A stretch of DNA of 64,000 nt from Xanthomonas phaseoli pv. phaseoli (GTDB lineage: Bacteria > Pseudomonadota > Gammaproteobacteria > Xanthomonadales > Xanthomonadaceae). The translations under genes were made by a program, and so were the position numbers. Where the stretch lies: assembly GCA_022749655.1 (NCBI GenBank), contig CP094243.1, positions 1 through 64,000 on the forward strand. Direction: 5' to 3'. Shown here in pieces: positions 62,230-64,000 of the stretch. Below the pieces are notes generated by a model, which was not told where the DNA came from, searched no databases, and saw only the letters and a program-made list of their open reading frames with translations. Each line of letters begins with the position of its first letter. Positions within the stretch are counted from its first letter, which is position 1.

Positions 62230-63515
62230 TCACTCGCCCCGGGCAGGATGCGGGGCGAACCGGCCATAGGGGCGTGCATCGTCGGCACGCTGGCGCAGCA
62301 CGTAGGCCGACGCAAGGGCCAGCATCAACAGCGTCAGGCACAGGCCGACCAACGCGGCCCAGCCGCCGTGTTGCCAGAACCAGCCACCCAACGCGCCGAT
62401 CACGCTGGAGCCGGCGTAATACGCCAGCAGATACAGCGAGGCGGCATGGCTGCGATGCGCCCCGCCGAGCCGGCTCACCCAGGCGCTGGCGGCCGAATGC
62501 GCGATGAAAAACCCGATCGTCACCACCACGATGCCGGCCACCACCAACGCCAGCACGTGCGCCAGGGTCAGCGCCATGCCGAGCACGCACAGCACGATGC
62601 CGGTGGTGACCACGGGCCCGCGCCCGAACCGGTCCGACGCCGCGCCGGCCACCGAGGAACTGACGATGCCGAACACATAGGCGCTGAAGATCATGCCGAT
62701 CTGGCTCTGGCTCAGGCCGAATTCCGGCCCGCCCAGGCGAAAGCCGGCGTAGTTGTACAGGGACACAAACACACCCATCAACAGGAACGGCAGCGCGAAC
62801 AAGAACGGCAGGTTGCGATCGCGCAGATGCCCGGCCCAGGCGCGCAGATGGAAGCGCAGGTTGATGCCGTGCCGGCGCACGAAGTTGCGCGACGGTGGCA
62901 GCAACCAGAAGAACGCCAGCGCGCACAGCAGATCGAACACGCTCAACACCGCCAAGGCGGTGCGCCAATCGGTGTGGTCGGTCAGCACGCTCATCACGAT
63001 GCGCCCACTCATGCCGCCAAAGGCATTGCCGGCCACGTACAGGCCGGTGGCCGCCCCATCTTGCTGGCCGGCAATTCTTCGCCCAGGTACACCATCGCCA
63101 CCGCCGGCACCCCGCCCAGCGCGATGCCGGACAAGGTACGCACCACCACCAGCGCGCCCCAGTGCGGCAGGAACGCCGCAATCAGATTGAGGACTGCCGC
63201 CAAAGCGATCGACACGAACATCAATCCGCGCCGGCCCAGGTTCTCCGACACGGCGCCAGCACAAAAGATCGCCAATGCCAGCGCGCCGGTCGCCAGCGAC
63301 AACGGCAGCGAGGCGGTCGCTGCGTCCACCTTGAAGGCATGCGCAAATTCCGGCAGCAGCGGCTGCACGCTGTACAGCAGTGAAAAAGTCGCAAAGCCGG
63401 CCAGAAACAGCGCCAGGCGAATACGCATCGCTGCCGGTGCGTCGGCGCCACTGCCGGAAGGCGTGGATGGATCAGGCAACAAGCCCAAGCGGGGATCGGA
63501 GGAGGACACAGCCAT
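62230..63515 (-). CDS. MFS transporter (YnfM-like), one frameshift
   Basis: A 12-helix MFS protein of 428 residues after correction: LFLAGFATFSLLYSVQPLLP early and NLGRRGLMFVSIALAAVLNL around the helix 2-3 loop. The frame breaks near 63057 in a CCCC run (KMG to AATGLYVAGNAFGG). Later segments include YNYAGFRLGGPEFGLSQSQI and SDRFGRGPVV. It is an exporter-like member; its substrate is unknown. It is divergent from a LysR gene with a shared palindrome. Confidence 0.87.
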
Positions 63516-63573
63516 ACACGTGCAGCGTGGGAAGGCGAGTATTCGCCCGTCCGCACCCCCTGTCCAATATATG

Positions 63574-63590
63574 ATGGTGGCAGTTACCAT
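63574..63590. promoter_or_regulatory. Palindrome in the MFS/LysR divergent spacer
   Basis: ATGGT (63574-63578) and ACCAT (63586-63590) flank a 7-bp spacer, 15 bp before the LysR ATG. This is a typical LysR-operator size and position in a 90-bp divergent region. Binding is inferred. Confidence 0.55.
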
Positions 63591-63605
63591 ATCTGGAACA
63601 GATAG

Positions 63606-64000
63606 ATGGAGCTGCGTCACCTGCGCTATTTCCTCGCCGTTGCCGAAGAGGGCAACTTCACCCGCGCTGCTGCGCGCGTGGGCATTGGCCAACCGCCGCT
63701 CAGCCAGCAGATCCAGACCCTGGAACGCGAGCTGGGCACGCCCTTGTTTCGGCGCACTCACAGCGGCGCCGAGCTCACGCCGGCCGGCGAGGCGTTCGTG
63801 GGCGAGGTGCGCCGCGTGCTTGCCGATGTGGAACGCGCCGCCGAAACCGCCCGCCGGGTGGCGCGTGGCGAGTCCGGACGGCTACGCCTGGGCTTTACTG
63901 CTTCGGCCGCCTTCAGCCCGGTGGTACCGCGCCTGATTCGCGACTTCCGCCGCAAGTGGCCGCAGGTGGAGTTGCTGTTGGAAGAGACCAATACCGCCAG
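63606..64000 (+). CDS. LysR-family regulator, truncated by the window end
   Basis: The open frame starts at ATG 63606 (MELRHLRYFLAVAEEGNFTR) and continues to the end without a stop, so only about 131 residues are seen. The LysR helix-turn-helix AARVGIGQPPLSQQIQTLER is followed by a linker and the first part of the effector domain (GRLRLGFTASAAFSPVVPRL). The BenM/CatM-type start is similar. It probably controls the divergent MFS gene. Confidence 0.9.
   Translation, partial: MELRHLRYFLAVAEEGNFTRAAARVGIGQPPLSQQIQTLERELGTPLFRRTHSGAELTPAGEAFVGEVRRVLADVERAAETARRVARGESGRLRLGFTASAAFSPVVPRLIRDFRRKWPQVELLLEETNTA

Overview
The window is high-GC chromosomal DNA from a Xanthomonas-type gammaproteobacterium. 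The evidence is the beta-ketoadipate, vanillate and p-hydroxybenzoate genes, an integron integrase beside ilvD (the usual site of the chromosomal integron in this genus), an XVIPCD-type protein of the kind linked to the Xanthomonadaceae type IV secretion system, and several IS families common in the genus. The species was not determined.

Layout. 0-5.5 kb: pcaIJF (minus strand) divergent from vanAB. 5.9-11.1 kb: glycerol regulon glpR-glpD-glpF-glpK with GlpR-type operators. 11.2-13.3 kb: a small secreted SnoaL-like protein and a complete IS256-family element with an 8-bp target duplication. 13.5-20.1 kb: pobA/pobR, then an aldehyde dehydrogenase, a coniferyl-alcohol-dehydrogenase-like SDR, an outer-membrane 'meta'-type protein and a MarR regulator. 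20.6-26.1 kb: HD-GYP protein, PcaK-like transporter, gamma-carbonic anhydrase, YkgJ-type protein, GH5 glucanase. 26.5-34.4 kb: ilvD and a chromosomal integron. Its intI is broken by an IS3-family element, and it is followed by a short, lower-GC cassette array with recognisable attC sites and a second IS3-family element inside a cassette ORF. 34.5-39.4 kb: HxlR regulator with an NmrA-type reductase, a phosphate-porin-like protein behind a Pho-box-like site, and a KdgT-like permease. 39.5-45.4 kb: a folate-independent methionine synthase module (MesD-like, MesX/DUF1852, FMN reductase, MetR-like regulator), QueH and an MTHFR-like protein. 45.5-55.6 kb: secreted lipase-like protein, a tripartite RND pump and a divergent BaeSR-like two-component pair. 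55.6-64 kb: an inverted heptamer-repeat element, purU, the XVIPCD protein, a dehydrogenase, an old yellow enzyme, a sirtuin, an alpha/beta-hydrolase with divergent MerR, and an MFS transporter divergent from a LysR gene cut by the window end.

How the parts work together. Coniferyl alcohol or aldehyde-type phenolics can be oxidised by the SDR and aldehyde dehydrogenase to acids. VanAB demethylates vanillate to protocatechuate, PobA makes protocatechuate from 4-hydroxybenzoate, and PcaIJ/PcaF carry out the last steps of the beta-ketoadipate pathway. PcaK is the likely importer.

Caveat. About twenty genes are split by single-base shifts. All but one look like one-base deletions, many of them in short homopolymer runs, so residual long-read assembly error is the likeliest cause. 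These genes are annotated across the break as single CDSs. By contrast, the IS insertions, with clean target duplications, are real.
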